Shown one piece after another: positions 22,490-34,654 of a stretch of 64,000 nt of DNA; within the stretch, counting starts at the first letter, position 1, and each line of letters begins with the position of its first letter. The notes under the pieces are model-generated. The model was given only the letters and a program-made list of their open reading frames with translations. It had not been told where the DNA came from and did no database searches. The translations under genes were made by a program, and so were the position numbers. Source of the stretch: Artemia franciscana. Its lineage: Eukaryota > Arthropoda > Branchiopoda > Anostraca > Artemiidae. Location: positions 496,001 through 560,000 of the forward strand of contig NC_088876.1 in NCBI RefSeq assembly GCF_032884065.1. Reading direction: 5' to 3'.

Positions 22490-24410
22490 GGTACTTCCAG
22501 GTAAGCTAGGACGATGAGATTCGGCAGTTGTATCAGGGACCGAACCAGATTAAATTCGAAATAGTCGTCTTCCCTATTTGACTATTTGGCGGGGATTGGG
22601 GGCCCGTTCGGTTGATCAGATCTTAATAAAATTTGATGTTTGGAAGGATATCGTGTCTCAGAGCTGTTATATTAAATCCCGACCGGATCTGGTGACATTG
22701 GGGGGGGGGGGGGGGCGAGTTGGGAGGGGGAAACCTAAAACTTGGAAAACACTTAGAGTGGAGGGATCGGGATGAAACTTGGTGGGAAAAATAAGCACAA
22801 GTCCTAGATATATGATTGCCATAACCGGAACGAATCCGCTCTCTTTGGGGTAGTTGGGGGGGGGGGTTAATTCTGAAAAATTAGAAAAAATGAGGTATTT
22901 TTAACTTACGAACGGGTGATTGGATCTCAATGAAATTTAATATTTAGAAGGATATCGTGTCTCAGAGCTCTTATTTTAAATCCCGACCGGATCTGGTGAC
23001 ATTGGGGGGGGGGAGTTGGGAGGGGGAAACCTAAAACTTGGAAAACACTTAGAGTGGAGGGATCGGGATGAAACTTGGTGGGAAAAATAAGCACAAGTCC
23101 TAGATACATGATTGACATAACCGGAACGGATCCGTTCTCTTTGGGGTAGTTGGTGGGGGGGGGGGCTTAATTCTGAAAATTAGAAAAAACGAGGTATTTA
23201 ACTTACGAACGGGTGATCGGATCTCAATGAAATTCGATATTTAGAAGGATATCGTGTCTCAAAGCTCTTATTTTAAATCCCGACTGGATCTGGTGACATT
23301 GGGGGGAGTTTGGGGTGGGGGAACCTAAAATCATGGAAAACGCTTAGATTGGAGGGATCGGGATGAAAATTGGTGGGAAAAATAAGCAGAAGTCTTAGAT
23401 ACGTGATTTACATAATTGGAACGGATCAGCTCTATTGGGGGGGGGGGGGGGGTAATTCTGAAAAATTAGAAAAAATTACGTATTTTTAACTTACGAAGGA
23501 GTGATCGGATCTTCATGAAACTTCATATTTAGAAGGACCTCGTAACTCAGATCTCTTATTTTAAATCTCAAGCGGATCCTGCGCAATTGGGGAGGGGCAG
23601 TTGGGGGGACCGAAAATCTTAGAAAATACTTAAAGCGGTAAGATTAGGATGAAACTGGACGGGAAGAATAAAAACCTGTCTAAGATACGTGACTGATATA
23701 ACCGGACTGGATCTACTCTCTTTGGTGGAGTTGGAGGGGGGGATAATTTTGAAAATTGAGGTATTTGTAACTTACGAAAGGGTGACCAGAGCTTAATGAA
23801 ATTTGATATTTAGAAGGATCTTGTGCTTTAAAGCTCTAATTTTAAATTCCGACCAGAATCTGTGACATTGGGGGAGTTGGAGGGGGAAACCGGAATTCTT
23901 GGAAAATGGGAAAATTTGGGCATTTTTATCTTACGAATAGGTGATTGGATCTTAATGAAATTTGATATTTAGAAGGAATTCATGTCTCAGAGCTCTAACG
24001 ACCAGATCTTTTGACATTGGGGGGAGTTGGAGCGGGAAATCTTGGAAAACACTTGGAGTGGAGGAATCGGGATGAAGCTTGGTGGAAAGAATAAGCAAAC
24101 GTCCTTGATACGTGATTGACGAAACCATACTGGATTCGCTCTCTTTGGGGGAGTTGGGGGGAGGGGTTCAGTGATTTGGCGAGTTTGGTGCTTCTGGACG
24201 TAGTAGGACGATGAAAATTGGTAGGCGTGTCAGGGAGCTGCATAAATTGACTTGATAAAGTCGTTTTCCCAGATTCGACCATCTGGGGGGCTAAAGGGAG
24301 AGGAAAAATTAGAAAAAAATGAGGCATTGATAACTTACGAGTGGGTGATCGGATCTTATTGAATTTTGATTTTTAGAAGCACATCGTGACTCAGAGCTCT
24401 TATTTTAAAT
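22490..24410. repeat. Tandem satellite, ~300-bp units with long G runs
   Basis: The landmark GATYGGATCTYAATGAAATT starts at about 22618, 22919, 23214, 23503, 23783, 23942 and 24346, giving spacings near 300, 295, 290, 280, 160 and 400 bp. Each full unit also holds TCAGAGCTCTTATTTTAAAT, a G-run (7-17 G) and GGAGGGATCGGGATGAAACT. A second motif, AGGACGATGAnATTnGnnG, flanks the array at 22511 and 24208. The first units are most alike and the last are shorter and diverged. A G-rich array with this spacing could form quadruplexes, which is inference. Confidence 0.85.
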
Positions 24411-26070
24411 AACACAAGTGCCATATGAGCTCTTGTCTTATCAATGTATTGGGGTAGAATTTTTTTTTGAAGATATTTCATAATATAAAATTATGGAACA
24501 TGACATTTTCCTACAGACTGGTAAGCCACTCTCCTTTAATGCAGCAATGGCAGGGGCATAATCAGGTGGTGTAGACAAATTAGGGTAGCACTCTCCACGT
24601 GTTGGTACCAAGAGAAGAAAGTGGAAGGTTATGTTACTTCTGAAGTATACTTACCATGTAGTTTTTCCTCTGAGCTTGATCTAATCGTCTCCAAATGCAG
24701 ACAGTATAACTCTATTTTTCTGAGATCTTACATAGCAAAATTCTTGAGTGTGTTCTGAATAATTAACAAGGACCAAATTTTGTTCAAAATAAATATTTGC
24801 TGATTTCAACCTTCATAGCCTAATCTTGTAGGAAAAGGAAGAGAAAAAGAAACAACGTATTTCTGAGAATATTCATTCATGAAGTAGTTGAACCAGCTAC
24901 AACACAAGTTTCTGGGCCCTAGTTTAAAGTTTAATTCGTATTGTATCTTAAGCATAAGTATAGATGCTTTGAAAGACCAATATTTTTCTCTCCTAGAAGT
25001 CTCCATGTCTCCTAAAAAGTTTACTTGTAAAAAGTATCGTTACTCAAATTTTCGTAATTTTTACTGGCATAATCATTTTTAGGAAATTCATGTTCACATT
25101 TAGAAAAGTATTGGGGTTCCCTTGCCTATAAAATGTCCCCTGTCATTCCTCTCCTGGAAATCTTAATCAAGAACCAGAATTTCCATTTCATCGCTTTTAA
25201 CTGTTTCCCTGGTTTGACTGGTATGCACCCAACGCAGTCCAAAAAATAAACTGACCCGATTTTCAACGCAACGGCTTGAAAGGAAAAGACTATCAAAACA
25301 ATTAAGTGCTGTAAAAAAAACTCCTGATTTGAACAGACAGATCACAAGACAGGATTAACACAGTGTACGTAGAGTTGAACTTCTGGCGATTAGTGTTCAG
25401 TCACATCTGGCGCGTTTGAAAAAACAGGGTTATTCTGAAACGCGTGGGAAGGATGGAAAAATGGGGAGAATAGAAAAACAAATTTCGGATTGGCTTTAAA
25501 ACAGATAAAAGGTTTTAAAGTAGTTCATTCTCTGATTCAATAAGTAAAAACCCTAGCAGCAACAAAAATCAATTTTAAAAGTAAGGAGTCAAGTGAGTCA
25601 GCTGTAGACATTTTTAATAAGAGCAATCAAAGCTCAATAAAAAGGAGCAGCAAAAATCCACACTTTCGGCAGCTAGCTGAAGGTCGCTGGCTGTCAGCTT
25701 GCTGAAGGAAAAGAAGAGTATGAAAATGAAGTCTTGATTCATACTTTGACGACATGTCTCGCCCTCGACGCCTTTACAAGGAAACTGCCTCCAGTATACA
25801 AGTTAAATTTCAGACGCGCTATGAAAATGTATGACATCTACATCCATTGGCTGGTTTTCACTCAAGCAAGCTGCATGCTGCGTAGTCAGTTCAGAAGGTC
25901 GGTAAAACTCTCTACAAACATATACTATAAAATCATGGGCCTCCAGCAAGCCCGCTGATTTAGACGCATTCTATACGGTTGGTCCAACTGCTGAAGTTTT
26001 CAGAAGTTGCAACTTCTGTATTCCTAGCAGTAGTTTTCACACTATGATGTGGCAAAAACCATGAGACTTA
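24411..26070. other. Intron sequence, nothing recognised
   Basis: No coding region found. Short frames at 24806-25345 and 25734-25958 lack domains, and frames on opposite strands overlap. Confidence 0.5.
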
Positions 26071-26160
26071 GTCAGAAATCTCCTGAGAAAAAAGGAATAA
26101 AAACAAGTAAATTTTGTCAGAAATCTCCTGAGAAAAAAGGAATAAAAACAAGTAAATTTT
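26071..26160. repeat. Perfect 45-bp tandem duplication
   Basis: GTCAGAAATCTCCTGAGAAA and the following 25 bases occur twice without a mismatch (26071-26115 and 26116-26160). The period is a multiple of three and lies inside a 71-codon frame, where it would repeat QKSPEKKGIKTSKF, but I see no other sign that the frame is used. Confidence 0.9.
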
Positions 26161-26284
26161 TTCTGGGGATGGAGTATTTGGTAGAAGGTTGGCTTCTACC
26201 AATGGCTCATTTTGGAAAAGGGTTGTTTCCAGGCTTTGGGCAAGCCATGGATGGAATTAGTTAGAGGACCAAGTAAATTGAAGG

Positions 26285-27000
26285 GAAATTCAACTTTCTT
26301 AAAACTTGAAACCCCCTCCCCCTCGCCCTATTTGAGATAGGTTTTGTGATATCAGAGCTGGATATAAGCTCTGATCCTAGGCATCTTTAGTCCAGCTTTC
26401 ATTCGGATCCGTCGCTCCATTCACAAGTTATACTGAATTCAACAAAAAAGCTCGACTTTTTCCAGCACTTAAAACCCACTCCCCTTCGTTCTATTTGTGC
26501 TAGGATTTTCATCTCAAAAATTGATGCCTTTCATGGTCTTAGGAATCTTTGGTTCTATTTTCATCGAGATCCATCACTCCACTCGCTAGTGAATTAAATG
26601 AAAACTCAACTTTTTTCTAGCACTTAAAGCCCCCTCCCCCTCGCCCTAATCTCCAGGGTCTCCTAATCTCGAGGATCTTCATCTCCAAACATCATGTATC
26701 TTATGGTTTTTGGCATCTTTGGCTTAATTTTCATTGAGATCAATTACTTCATTCGCAAGTTAAACTGAGTTAAACAAAAAATTCAACTTTTTTACCACTT
26801 AAAGCCCCCTCCCCTTCGCCCTAACTAAGCTATGGTCTCCGTCCCAGAAATTAATGCTTATGATACTCTTAGGCATCTTCATTAAATTTTCATCGAAATT
26901 CATCTCTCCATCTGCAAGTTACACTGAATTAAATGAAAAACTCATATTTTTTTAACACATAAAGCCCCCTCCCCATCGCCCTAATTAAGCTAAATTTCAA
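26285..27000. repeat. Array of five ~160-bp units (left arm of a foldback)
   Basis: Units are marked by AAAGCCCCCTCCCC-type boxes at about 26305, 26472, 26626, 26802 and 26961. Each is followed by CGCCCTAnnT, ATCTTTGGTTCTATTTTCAT and CACTCCATTCGCAAGTTA-like blocks. The inverted version of the unit appears at 27300-27575. Confidence 0.8.
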
Positions 27001-27009
27001 TCCAAATAG

Positions 27010-27295
27010 TTCAATTTTAGTCCCAATCCGACCGGTGGCTCTCCCGCTATGGTCGATTGCATAGACGGGAGAACGGACAGACGGATCTCCTATACGGAAA
27101 CCTATGCGTATAAACCTATACGGAAACCTATCTTGATGGATTTTTTCCACCATCCAAATAGGTGATGATGCCTGGATGATGATATGCTATTCTTTTCTTT
27201 TTTGGGATCCAATGAGCCAGCATGGCTACCTAAGACGTCGCAAAATCTGTCCGTCCGTCTGTGCAATCGAGTATAGTGGGAGAACCGCCGGCCGC
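27010..27295. repeat. Centre of the foldback, with short inverted blocks
   Basis: CTCCCGCTATGGTCGATTGC ... GACGGACAGA-like text at 27040-27090 is mirrored by CTGTCCGTCCGTCTGTGCAA ... TATAGTGGGAG at 27248-27285. A 20-base direct echo (CCTATACGGAAACCTAT) lies at 27090-27130. Confidence 0.7.
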
Positions 27296-27575
27296 ATTTG
27301 GATCTAAATTGAACCATAGATGCCAAGGACCATGAGACACATCAAGATTTAAGATGGAGACCCTAGCTCAAATAGAACAAGAGAAAGGGGGCTTTACCTG
27401 CTAAAGACAAGTTTTTCGTTTAATTCAGAGTAACTTGCGACTGGAGTGATGGATCTGGATGGAAATTGAACCAAAGAGGCTTAAGACCATGACACGTATC
27501 AAGTTTTAGGATGAAGACCCTAGCTCAAATCTAACAAGGGCGAGTGGGTTTTAATTGCTGAAAAAATTAAACTTT
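27296..27575. repeat. Inverted units (right arm of the foldback)
   Basis: Two units on the opposite strand to 26285-27000: GACCCTAGCTCAAATAGAAC, GGGGGCTTTA, ACTTGCGACTGGAGTGATGG, then a second set. Together with the left arm this makes an unequal inverted repeat, five units against two. Confidence 0.75.
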
Positions 27576-27895
27576 TCTGTGAACAAACGGCTTTGAAGTA
27601 AATTAAGAAGCTACTAAAGCTTAAGGTATTTGTGTTAGCTACTGGAAGGTTTTTAGACTTGCAAACTCATATTCAAAGCTTTAAATCCCGCACTCTATTC
27701 AGTGCCCCAATTTAATCTACAAATATAATTTCAGTTTGTGAAAATTCTGTTTATCAAATTATCACGCTTGACATAGTTCAGTTTTTATATTTTGGGTTAT
27801 TTTTCACATTTGTTTTCCGTTTTTTTATGTCTTGGTACTGATTATTGAGAATATTTGATCATATTTCGCTATCTCTTTATTTGTTTTTGTTATAG

Positions 27896-28054
27896 AAGTT
27901 GCATATGCTTCACTAGACGATATCGAAACGATCGGAGGAACTTGTATTTCTTCTGTATCACGTGAGCTTCAACAGCAACCTTTCAGTTTTGCATCCAGAA
28001 TATCCAATTTAACAGCTGTGTTAGACTCCCAGGATCTGGATTACAATGACGAAG
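27896..28054 (+). CDS. Exon 3 of the probable secreted acidic protein gene
   Basis: Acceptor TTTTTGTTATAG and donor GACGAAG|GTATAT bound a 159-bp phase-1 exon (53 codons, no stop). It reads EVAYASLDDIETIGG ... FASRISNLTAVLDSQDLDYN. The next exon, only 361 bp downstream, has exactly the same length and a clearly related sequence (ASRITNLT ... DSHNLDSND), so the two arose by tandem duplication of an exon. NLT in both is a possible N-glycosylation site, which fits a secreted product. Confidence 0.65.
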
Positions 28055-28415
28055 GTATATTTGAAAATTAGTTTTTGTAATTAATTTTAAAATTAGTTTG
28101 AAAAGGGAAATTACCCAATTCACGCATCATCCAACCCAACTCAAGTACTTATCTTCCATTACCCCCCACATCCCGCTGAAGTACTGCTTAAGTTAAACAG
28201 CGTAATTCCCATCACTTTATAAAATAGTCAGGTATAAGGCATGGAAAGATGGTCATTCATTAAACTCATAATGGAGTCCGCTTCTAACGGCAACCTCGCC
28301 TTTTACACCAATGAGTAGTGGCCGCTGTTGGGCTTTAGAAGGGCAATCAAAAAGGGGGACAATTCGAATCTTGTGTTTATTTGTAATTACCAAACATAAA
28401 ACTTAAAAATTAAAG

Positions 28416-28574
28416 CTGGAGATACTTCACCAATTGAAACTGAAATGATCAGAGAACATTCTATTTCTACTGTTATCATCTCAGCATCAACTGAACTACC
28501 TGTGGGCGCTGCATCCAGAATAACCAATTTAACGTCAGAATCAGACTCTCATAATCTGGACAGCAATGACGGAG
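28416..28574 (+). CDS. Exon 4, tandem duplicate of exon 3
   Basis: 159 bp between TTAAAG and GACGGAG|GTATAA. It is open in phase 1 and aligns with exon 3 end to end (ASRI[ST]NLT, DS[QH][DN]LD, ND[EG]G). The acceptor is weak (few pyrimidines). AG at 28415 is chosen because it gives the same length as exon 3; an alternative AG six bases later also keeps the frame. Exon 4 may be skipped or used alternatively. Confidence 0.6.
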
Positions 28575-28599
28575 GTATAATTGAAATTAGTAGTGTTGC

Positions 28600-29480
28600 C
28601 AACTTAATTTGAAAAAGGAAATATTTTGTCAAACATAATGATTTTGTAAATTTTACAAGCATAACATCAAGATATTTATCAAGCAATATGAGCAACACAA
28701 CATAATTCAAATTCGAGCATTTTATTAACCTCATAAAGTGGAGAGTATAAAGAAAAAGAAATATAAACAACAAACAAATATGAATACAGGCCAATATACA
28801 CAAACCTATTACGTTATGAATTCTTAATTACATTTCATTGATAACATCGTAAATTTTAACATGAACAAGCAGCAAATCTGAAAAAATGGAGATATTAGAA
28901 ATTATGAAAATAATACTAACTGAATAAAGCAAAAAAAATATTCTAGTTTCAATAATTTTGAAATTCCAGAGTTTGGCTATAGGGAATCGATGGCCCTGAC
29001 AAATTGTATTTTTGTTGCTTCTTTTTCTTTATCACAATGGGATCGTTCATCCAATATTGTTTTATCACTGATGACGTAGAATGGAATTTTGAAAGTCAAT
29101 ATAAAAAATTTCCAAAAAGTTTTTTTATTCCAATATTTGAACGATTAGAAGAACCAAAATATGGTAGCCATGCTAATTATGAAAGAGCTTGATAAAGAGC
29201 TACAGAATTAAAAACATGAGTTAATGACTTTCTAGCCCAAAAGTCCTGCTGAGAAATTACCCTACTGAAACTGGCAGAGATGCAAGAAATAACGAATTTT
29301 ATTATATTTACTTGACAAAGGGATAGTGACCATAAGGAATGTCTGAATAAAGAAATGAGCATTACAAAAAATGTTTTAAAGTGTCACATTATATGTGACA
29401 CTTAAAAAAAACATTTTAAGCAGGATTTCCCACACTTTTCTTAAACCTACCATTTGAAATATAATCAATCAGTCGAGTGC
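28600..29480. other. Intron sequence, nothing recognised
   Basis: AT-rich. Short frames such as 28549-28803 (-) and 29004-29192 (+) show no domain. Confidence 0.5.
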
Positions 29481-29487
29481 CCAAAAC

Positions 29488-29690
29488 TATCCATAGGCAA
29501 TTTCTCTGGAAAACATATAGCAAATCTTCCTCCGTTCTTCGGAGCGCCCATACTTCTGAACCATATTTGACCACTGTCATCGTTATAACTTCCAATATTC
29601 TAATTTTGGTTCGAAGACATTTCTGTCAATTGTTCAAAATTTTCTTCAACTGTGAAAAAACACCCTGAGCCTTAGTTATTCTACTGGAAA
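29488..29690 (-). mobile_element. LINE reverse transcriptase fragment
   Basis: On the - strand this encodes the segment that normally follows the thumb of RTE-like elements. It is a near copy of 30188-30385 (shared LLTTVI, ILILV and FFnCEKTP when read on the + strand). Truncated on both sides. Confidence 0.65.
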
Positions 29691-30058
29691 GTTCTTGTTC
29701 AATTAGTTTTCAAAGTAAAATTGTAACACAAGTCTAATATAAGTTCAATTAGGGGAGAGGGGCAAAAAAGGAAATCATTCGTTAAAACCTATCATTTTTT
29801 TTTAAATCCCGTATGACTTTCAAGTTTTAAAGCTGATAAGATTTTTCATATTATTGTTTTAATTCTTCTATGAAGTGAAACTAGCTTCAAGTTTCGTTCT
29901 TTCATTTTTGTTTCATTCGAAAGTGACAGGCAGTGTAGATCCCAAACAGGTAACAGTTATAGAATGTTCACCTTTCATTTGTTATTGCTATGATGTCTAA
30001 TTATAGAGTCGTTTTCACCTTATTTAATTTTAATAAAAATCTTTTTTTCTTACTTTAG
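29685..30058. repeat. Intron segment duplicated at 39039-39388
   Basis: GGAAAGTTCTTGTTCAATTA through TTTTAATAAAAATC and the acceptor CTTACTTTAG recurs at 39039-39388. Part of it (to about GTTTTAAAGCT) recurs at 33905-34060. In both long copies it leads straight into the same exon, so an intron and exon were duplicated together. Confidence 0.85.
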
Positions 30059-30187
30059 AAATAGTTCATTCTACTGTGTGCAGTTCTGATGGCATGGATC
30101 GACCAAAACTCTTTGGCCCAAAACCAATTGTGAAGGGGAAGAAGTTGACAGAGAAGGCTATTGAAGAAATAAATGCTGGTATTTGGC
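30059..30187 (+). pseudogene. N-terminal exon piece of a zinc-finger gene, cut by a LINE fragment
   Basis: After the acceptor TTACTTTAG the phase-1 frame reads EIVHSTVCSSDGMDRPKLFG ... KLTEKAIEEINAGIW, nearly identical to the start of 39389. At 30188 homology stops and LINE sequence (on the - strand) begins, so the finger-coding part is missing here. In phase it could still be used as an alternative exon of the acidic-protein gene; I consider that unlikely but open. Confidence 0.6.
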
Positions 30188-30385
30188 TGGCACACAGGCG
30201 ATTTCTCTTGAAAACATATAGCAAATATTCCTCTGTTTTTTGGCTCACCCATACTTCAGATCCAGATCCATATTTGACCACTGTCATTATAGCTTCCAAT
30301 ATTCTAATCCTGGTTCAAAGACATTTCTTCCTATTGTTCCAAAGTTTTTTCAGCTGTGAAAAAACACCCTGAGCGTTAGTTATTA
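30188..30385 (-). mobile_element. LINE fragment between two zinc-finger pieces
   Basis: - strand frame ILEAIMTVVKYGSGSEVW with a preceding WNNRKKCL-like segment, typical of the C-terminal part of RTE-like reverse transcriptases. It joins the + strand exon piece on one side and the - strand zinc-finger pseudogene on the other. Confidence 0.75.
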
Positions 30386-31256
<871 letters not shown>

Positions 31257-31440
31257 AGACATTCCTTCCTATTGTTCCAAACTTTTTCAGACAAGACGCA
31301 ATTCCAAATACCAGCAGTTAATTCTTCAATAGCCTTCTCTGTCAGCTTTTTCACTTTAAACACTGGTTCGAAGATATTTCGTCCTATTGTTTCAAACTTT
31401 TTTCAACTGTGTAAAAGCACCCTGAGACTTAGTTATTCAA
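31257..31440 (-). repeat. Alternating zinc-finger-exon and LINE pieces
   Basis: On the - strand: LINE (NNRTKYLRTS), then exon text KVKKLTEKAIEELTAGIWNC, then LINE again (SEKVWNNRKECLRTS), then the zinc-finger pseudogene. The same joint, CTTCGAACCAG fused to the exon, is used twice, so a chimeric unit was duplicated. Confidence 0.7.
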
Positions 31441-31870
31441 CTTTTAACATCTTCAAGGAATCCACGGTCTTCACTAATAATAGTTCCAAGGTAAGTGAAG
31501 CTGACCGCTTGATCGATTTTTTCGTTAAACAAAGTTCTCTTTTTTTTTCACTTATTCTTAGCGTTAATGACTTAGTCTTCTTAACATTAATTTTCAAACC
31601 TATTCTAGCTCCCGAACTCAGAAAACCTCTAAAAGTTTAATTTTTTTTTATTACACTTTTATCTAGGATATTTAAATCAACAGCATAGTCTATGTCCTTG
31701 AAAGTTATACTTCCCCATTTTATTCCGTGTTCGTCCATTGCCTTTCATGTGCTTTTTAAGACAAATTCCATGAAAATAATTCATATAAACGGGGATAGAA
31801 CACAACCCTGCTTAACGCGAGATTTAATGCGAAACTAGCATCTATATAGCTTTAATACGAAAGAATAACT
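31441..31870 (-). pseudogene. LINE reverse transcriptase fragment (RTE-like)
   Basis: - strand text with KQGCV-like palm start near 31810, the catalytic box as DYAVDL (YADD altered), GLKINVKKTKSLTL, YLGTIISEDRGFLEDVK and ITKSQGAFTQLKKV. These are standard RTE-type motifs. Several stops and a frame change are present. Confidence 0.75.
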
Positions 31871-32130
31871 TTCCAGGACATAGAATACGCTGATGATTAA
31901 TGTGGAAATACGAAAAGCCTTATTTCCTACTTTAACCAAATTAATATTATTCTCTTACATAGCAAAAAATTTTATTTTCATCAAGACAGTATTTGTCTGA
32001 TATACCATGTAAGGATAAGTCTGGTTTGTAATAGCGTAATCAATAATGTTAGTTGTGAATACAACTCACCAAAACAGACGAAGTCAATAGCAAGTTTCCA
32101 TTAGTCAGAATCACGTGCGAATGCTTTGTC
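31871..32130. other. Possible upstream remnant of the LINE
   Basis: No clear motif; AT-rich. Confidence 0.3.
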
Positions 32131-32520
32131 GTTTACTAGGATATAATTCCTCGAATGGTGCCACTTCTCAAGTGAGAATAGTATTGACCCCAATATCCCA
32201 AATCTTGCGGGTAACCCGACAGGGTTAATGCAGCCCTCTGCTGAGGCCTTTGTCCATAGATCTGGATGTTACACCCTGCCGCAGTTGTCCTGTACAGAAT
32301 CTTCCCACGATAGTGTTCTTTGTCAAAATGCAATTTAACCCATTGCTGGGAGAAGAAATGTAACTCACTGGACGTGTCCTACTCCGGCGGGCCCTGCTGA
32401 GTAATACATCAGGGGGCCCTTCTTCCTTCTCTACCTGTATTTACGGTCCCCGGGAGAGGATGTCCCAGTTTCATTTACGGACCCCTAGGATGCGTTTGCT
32501 CCTAAGAAAAGGATTGAAAT
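32131..32520. other. GC-richer island of unknown origin
   Basis: Clearly higher GC than its surroundings, with the hairpin GGGCCCTGCTGA ... TCAGGGGGCCC at 32389-32420. A 65-codon - strand frame (32333-32136) is present but shows no domain. It may be a 5' untranslated part of a retroelement. Confidence 0.35.
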
Positions 32521-32954
32521 CAATTTGAAAAATTGAGAATTCAAAAGAAACTGATAAGTGGTTTATCTTTTATCTCTTGGCTTAGTGCCAAGAGGCTGTA
32601 AATATTTGTAAAATTTTGATATTTTGGTTTATTTATTATTTAAGGTGGACGTCAATTCTCATGTATTGGGAAAGAGACATTAACTATAGAACAATTTTGA
32701 TAAAGAATCGTGACACCTTACTAACAATGACAGTTAAGGAGCAAAGAATAGGTTAAACAATAAATAACAAAAAAAAGTGTGCAAGATTTCAGAGTTCAAA
32801 GATTTATTCATCAATAAATACGAAATGGAAATACAATACTCTTATTCCCCCTCGGTAGTCTGCGATACAAGGGGGAGGGCCAGGGATCAGTTTTGATTAT
32901 TAAAATTTTACTCGTCGAATTTAATTAAGTAATTTTGCTTATTTATTTTCACAG

Positions 32955-33019
32955 TTCAAGGTGATACTGATGAAAATGTGGTACTCACTGAAAAACTTCA
33001 TAATTTTGAACCAATCTGA
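32955..33019 (+). CDS. Last exon of the probable secreted acidic protein gene
   Basis: The strong acceptor TTATTTATTTTCACAG is followed by a phase-1 frame VQGDTDENVVLTEKLHNFEP, then I and TGA at 33017-33019. It is acidic like exons 2-4. AATAAA overlaps the stop codon (33019-33024), so either the 3' untranslated region is very short or a later signal is used. Assignment to the same gene rests on phase, strand, order and composition. Confidence 0.55.
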
Positions 33020-33029
33020 ATAAAAATAT

Positions 33030-34400
33030 TAAAAAATGAGGTTTCAGTTACGAATATACCCAAAATAGGACTAAGGTTTTTTTTAAACCGTCCATGGTAC
33101 TTTAAACCAATCAAAGAGTTACGCCTGCCAAAATTATGTTGACCAATGTAAAATCCAGATTACAGTTTTCGCTTCTTCTGGTCTTGATAGATGCACCCCA
33201 AAACAGGCTTAATTATCTATTAATGTGGGTTTAAGTAAACTTCACCTTGATACATTTAAATTTGAAGTTATAGTTGTGTTAATCAAACTTTAATAATTGA
33301 GAAAAAAGCACTCTCCTAGAAGCCCCCATCCAAACTTTTACGTTTGTTAATTGAATTTCATTATTCCAGAGATGAGTAAACGGTTTTCAAAGTAAGTGAA
33401 ATTTTGAAGAGTGGGAAGTGGCGTAAGTTAAAGACAGCTTTTATTTAACCAAAATAGAAACAAGGAGGATATTTCAAAAGGTCTGTGACAAAATTGAGCT
33501 ACCAATTTTAAAAACTAAGTTTAAGGGTCAGGATTGTATTCACCAAGTAAAACCATGTTAGGTTCCTGGTGTAATTGTGATTTTAAATAAGTTGTGTCAA
33601 AAATTTACAATCCAGAAAGATATTTTTAGCAAACTGATCAAAGGACTTACAAATAGCTAAAGAAAATATGCGTATTTCCTAAAGCCATTGTCTTTTTTTA
33701 TGGTCTTCTAGACCTCTATCATCATGGTGATAGCAATGCTAAAAAAAATTGTCCCCTTAAAGGAATTTCTAAATAAGTGAAAATCATTAACCCGAAAAAA
33801 ATAAAACTAAAACATTTCGGTCTACTAAAAAGGTTTGTAGGCTAAGAACGAAAGCTCAACATCAATTTAGTCTTTGAGTTTATTGGTACAATGGCCATTC
33901 TAATTTATGGAACGTTGTTGTTCAATTAGTTTACGAAGTAAAATTATAAACAAGTTTAACATAAGTTCAACTAGGGGAGAGGGGTGGAAAAGGAAATCAT
34001 TCTTTAAAACCTATCGTTTTTTTTAATTTAATCCTGTTCGAATTTTAAAGCTCATGTTGTTGTTGTTTGGGGTTTGACGCGTTCGATCAATAGGTCATAT
34101 GCGTTCGTATCACTTGATTTTTCTGTGCCATCTGTAATCGCTAGCTTGCTTGGGTGTCACTTCAGTCGATATTCACTAAACCAGATCATATATCTCTTAT
34201 ATTGCTATTAGTAGGTGGTTATTAATCTGCGCAATTGCCTGCGTTGAAAAACAGAAATGAGAGTAATGCAGCTGTGCTTTGTCAGACGGTAATTAAAACA
34301 CAAATAAAATAAAATAATGCAGTTACGTCATTGTTGTCACATACTTCCAAAAATAAAAATCTAAGCTCGGGGGGGGTTTTGTTGACACCATAGCCCTATT
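33030..34400. other. No gene; one duplicated intron piece at 33905-34060
   Basis: 33905-34060 (GTTCAATTAG ... AACTAGGGGAGAGGGG) is a third, partial copy of the segment at 29685 and 39039. The remainder is unremarkable; 34360-34372 has a G run. Confidence 0.55.
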
Positions 34401-34654
34401 ATCTGATGTTTGATTCAGATTCAGATTCATTTATTCAAAAATTCATATTCATCAAAATCTTCAACTTGCCCAAATGGAGAGATAAGCTCGACTACTGGGC
34501 AAGACATATAAACAAAATTTAACAATCCTCATTGATACAGAACAAACAAAAAATGAACCACTATTTCATCAATAAATAAAGAGTATCTTTAATGAGAGTA
34601 TTTAAGGTGGAGTAAGTGGAGTGAGGCCAAAATAAAATTAAGAATTAAAAATTT

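Noticed and set aside
30059-30372. 98-codon + strand frame as an intact gene
   Set aside because: Its second half is antisense LINE sequence, so only the first 43 codons are genuine exon text.
32389-32420. GC hairpin as a terminator or riboswitch
   Set aside because: This is a eukaryotic context with no neighbouring transcript end or conserved aptamer features.
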